Shown piece after piece: positions 14,390-16,066 of a stretch of 16,066 nucleotides of DNA. Under the pieces are notes generated by a model, which ran no database searches, was not told the origin of the DNA, and worked only from the letters and a program-made list of their open reading frames with translations. Made by a program: the position numbers and the translations under genes. The DNA comes from Candidatus Borrarchaeota archaeon (lineage in GTDB: Archaea > Asgardarchaeota > Sifarchaeia > Borrarchaeales > Borrarchaeaceae): positions 1 through 16,066 of the forward strand of contig JAEORY010000035.1 of the NCBI GenBank assembly GCA_016840645.1, in the 5' to 3' direction. Within the stretch, counting starts at the first letter, position 1. Each line of letters starts with the position of its first letter.

Positions 14390-14599
14390 TTATTCCTCCT
14401 TTCCAGAAACGTACTCCTGAGCCACCTGATTTTCAAAGAACATCCAGATATCAGCCTCCTTGAAAAGTCTCCGGTTGCCAATCAAATAACTTTTAAGTTC
14501 ACCAGATATTGCATATCGTGATACTGTTGAACGGTGAACCCGAAGTTTTTGAGCAACATCTTTGACTGTTAGGATGATGTGCTCGGTATGTTCTTTCAT
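14390..14599 (-). CDS. Excisionase-like helix-turn-helix protein
   Basis: A 69-residue protein of the HTH_17/AlpA type. IILTVKDVAQKLRVHRSTVSRYAISGELKSYLIGNRRLFKEADIWMFFENQ (8-58) holds helix 1 (VKDVAQKL), recognition helix (RSTVSRYAISGEL), wing (SYLIGNRRLF) and closing helix (EADIWMFFENQ). Three bases separate its stop from the integrase ATG, so it is the likely recombination directionality factor for this integrase. No ribosome binding site is visible before ATG 14599, since the upstream is T-rich. A TTGACA lies 20 bp upstream but has no good -10 box before the start codon. Confidence 0.8.
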   Translation of the reverse strand: MKEHTEHIILTVKDVAQKLRVHRSTVSRYAISGELKSYLIGNRRLFKEADIWMFFENQVAQEYVSGKEE

Positions 14600-14667
14600 A
14601 TGAAAAAAAATGATAGTTTGTCAATATTTAGTTCAAATACTTACCATTGAGTTTCTAAGAAAATGCC

Positions 14668-15752
14668 CTACTGAAATATCAGTGCGACGGGAGCTTTCAC
14701 CTTGCATTCCTTATCACACCTGAAGCCATTTTTTCTGATATATTCACAAGTATGAGGAGCTGTGGCATCCATTGCCTGATGAATTTTATAATATGTCTCT
14801 TCAGGAGTGTAATTTTTATGTTCTCTTGAGAACTCATGACACAAGCTATACCCTCCAGGCCTCACTGACACCAAGTTGCTGATAAGCGCATACCAGAGAG
14901 GCTCAGGTAAGGTCTCAAGATTTTCCTTGCACCACTTGATGAATTTACACCTCAATAATTTTTTGATTGCCCTTGAATTCTCTTCAGAAAAATCATTGAG
15001 GGTTAGTTGATAATTTTTCTGATGCAAATCCCATTCTTCGATTAGTTCATCAAGTTTCAGCTCGCTGATTTTTTCAATTCGTTTTAAAATCTCAAACTGA
15101 TTTTCGTAAGGCTCCCTAAATCCTTTATTAGGATCTAAAAATAACGTATGACCGAATTTAGCTGCCTTCCCCTGAAATGGGAGAGCAATGAGGTTCCCAA
15201 AAGCCTTTCTACCTATCGTATCCTGATTTGGAAAAAGCCTGTCAAATGATGAAAGCACAGCACCCTCACCAATAACCCTAGCCTCTTGAAGTAAGGCAAA
15301 CGTTACTGCCCTCCCCTTCCATGCAGGTACTGGGGAGTAAAAAAATATGTACGTGTGATAACCTTTCCCGCTTTTCGACCTGAGGGGGTAGCATGGAATG
15401 CACTGAATCTGGCAAGTTTCATAAAAGTTATTCATATCAGAGACAGGATCTCTATTGTCGTTATGGTTGTCAAAGTCAGCACCAATAAAGTTACACGTAT
15501 TATCTCTTTTAGAAGGGGGTAGACTCCCAAAATATGTCTTCCGGTAAGGTGTCCCTGTATCAGCTCATCAGAGAGGGGAATATAATCGGCATTGTCACAA
15601 GTCCTGTATGGCTTATGGCAGAGGCCTTCTATCCACTCATTTCTGCACAGGGGAGAATAGCCTAATCTTTGAGCATCCTTCGTCTGCCAGAACTTAGGCA
15701 CAACATCTGTTCTGCCTTTAAAGACCTCCCTGTATGTTTGAATCTTGTTCAT
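14668..15752 (-). pseudogene. TOTE-type archaeo-eukaryotic primase, split by a -1 frameshift
   Basis: A primase-polymerase that would prime replication of the element. The first part starts at ATG 15752 (MNKIQTYREVFKG) and contains the C36/C45/C52 cysteine cluster (CRNEWIEGLCHKPYRTC) and GRHILGVYPLL, as in TOTE-family primases. At the A4 run at 15507-15510 the frame breaks. One more A would give PLLKRDNTCNFIGADFD, restoring the motif I acidic pair (DFD). The second part continues with SGKGYHTYIFF (motif II), SSFDRLFPNQD and GNLIALPFQ, then a primase C-terminal domain ending HTCEYIRKNGFRCDKEC. Without correction the two products are about 85 and 255 residues, and the ATG at 15435 of the second lies after motif I. 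The run is not a canonical -1 slippery heptamer, so I favour a real or sequencing indel. It probably precedes a helicase in relatives; none is seen here. Confidence 0.8.
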
Positions 15753-15765
15753 GGTTTTAATAGGA

Positions 15766-16002
15766 CTATAAAATTTCAAAAAATGACCTTTTTCTCATAA
15801 TCAAAAAATAAAGAACTCCAATAACAGAGCAAGCCAGGATATAAGCATATCTGTTTGCCAAGACATTAATATATTCTGCTATGAGAGAGAGGCAGATCAC
15901 GAGGCTCACAACAGTGCTCCAAAAAAGGAAAGGTGATACAAATTTAGCCAAGACCCTCCCTACCAAGATTCCAGCAGGAATAGAGAAAAATACAATCCCC
16001 AT
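15766..16002 (-). CDS. Small membrane protein with about three transmembrane segments, unknown function
   Basis: A 78-residue hydrophobic frame from ATG 16002. Predicted membrane spans are about 2-24 (IVFFSIPAGILVGRVLA), 27-45 (FLFWSTVVSLVICLSLIAE) and 51-68 (YAYILACSVIGVLYFLI), ending with the basic MRKRSFFEIL. The frame is open for 13 more codons upstream to a TAA at 16042-16044, without another start codon, and there is no clear ribosome binding site. It ends 13 bp before the primase ATG, so it may be the first gene of a primase-xis-int transcript. It could also be the remnant of a longer membrane protein. No family recognised. Confidence 0.45.
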   Translation of the reverse strand: MGIVFFSIPAGILVGRVLAKFVSPFLFWSTVVSLVICLSLIAEYINVLANRYAYILACSVIGVLYFLIMRKRSFFEIL

Positions 16003-16066
16003 TGCTATGTTGAAATCTACATTTAAATAGAGATTGAAATCTTATTTCGAAAAATAAAATTTACCA

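Noticed and set aside
15507..15510. Programmed -1 frameshift site in the primase
   Set aside because: The TCTAAAAG context is not a canonical slippery heptamer and I see no clear stimulatory structure; an indel is simpler.

Overview
This window looks like accessory DNA from a Gram-negative bacterium. It is most likely a member of the former Deltaproteobacteria (Desulfobacterota). I base that on remembered family resemblance of the 157-residue winged-helix protein, the CxxC/CxxC small protein, the integrase box I variant and the TOTE-type primase; no search was run. Coding density is high in the hsd operon and low in the middle, where AT-rich DNA full of short repeats separates small genes. 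That pattern fits an integrative or plasmid-like mobile element better than core chromosome.

Layout. (1) 1-5302, + strand: a type I restriction-modification operon in the order hsdR (5' end outside the window), hsdS, hsdM, tightly coupled. (2) 5303-6954: about 1.65 kb with no convincing gene. It holds a 7-unit tandem array of 13-14 bp (5498-5592), several pairs of direct repeats, stem-loops, and a strand-biased set of TACCCC words. (3) 6955-10832, - strand: scattered small genes, namely a CxxC/CxxC small protein, two AlpA/excisionase-like helix-turn-helix proteins, a winged-helix protein, an XRE repressor-like protein and a 301-residue zinc-finger protein. Between them lie further repeat arrays and a candidate structured RNA ending in a terminator. 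(4) 11149-12810, - strand: an AlbA_2 (Schlafen-type) plus GHKL-ATPase-like protein of the kind often mislabelled RecG. (5) 13077-13125: the 3' part of a tRNA-Pro(GGG), from the anticodon stem to CCA and without its 5' half. This is an integrase attachment core, flanked by two hairpin terminators. (6) 13253-16002, - strand: tyrosine integrase, excisionase-like protein, a TOTE-family primase broken by a frameshift, and a small membrane protein.

How it fits together. Integrase, excisionase, att core and primase form a recombination and replication module. The hsd operon and the AlbA_2 protein look like defence or regulatory cargo. The att core has no tRNA 5' half on its left but has an integrase on its right. 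That is expected for attP of a circular element, or for the junction between two tandem elements, and not for a simple attL. The small zinc/HTH genes and the 13-bp repeat arrays may be a control or replication module of an unrecognised type; this is inference.
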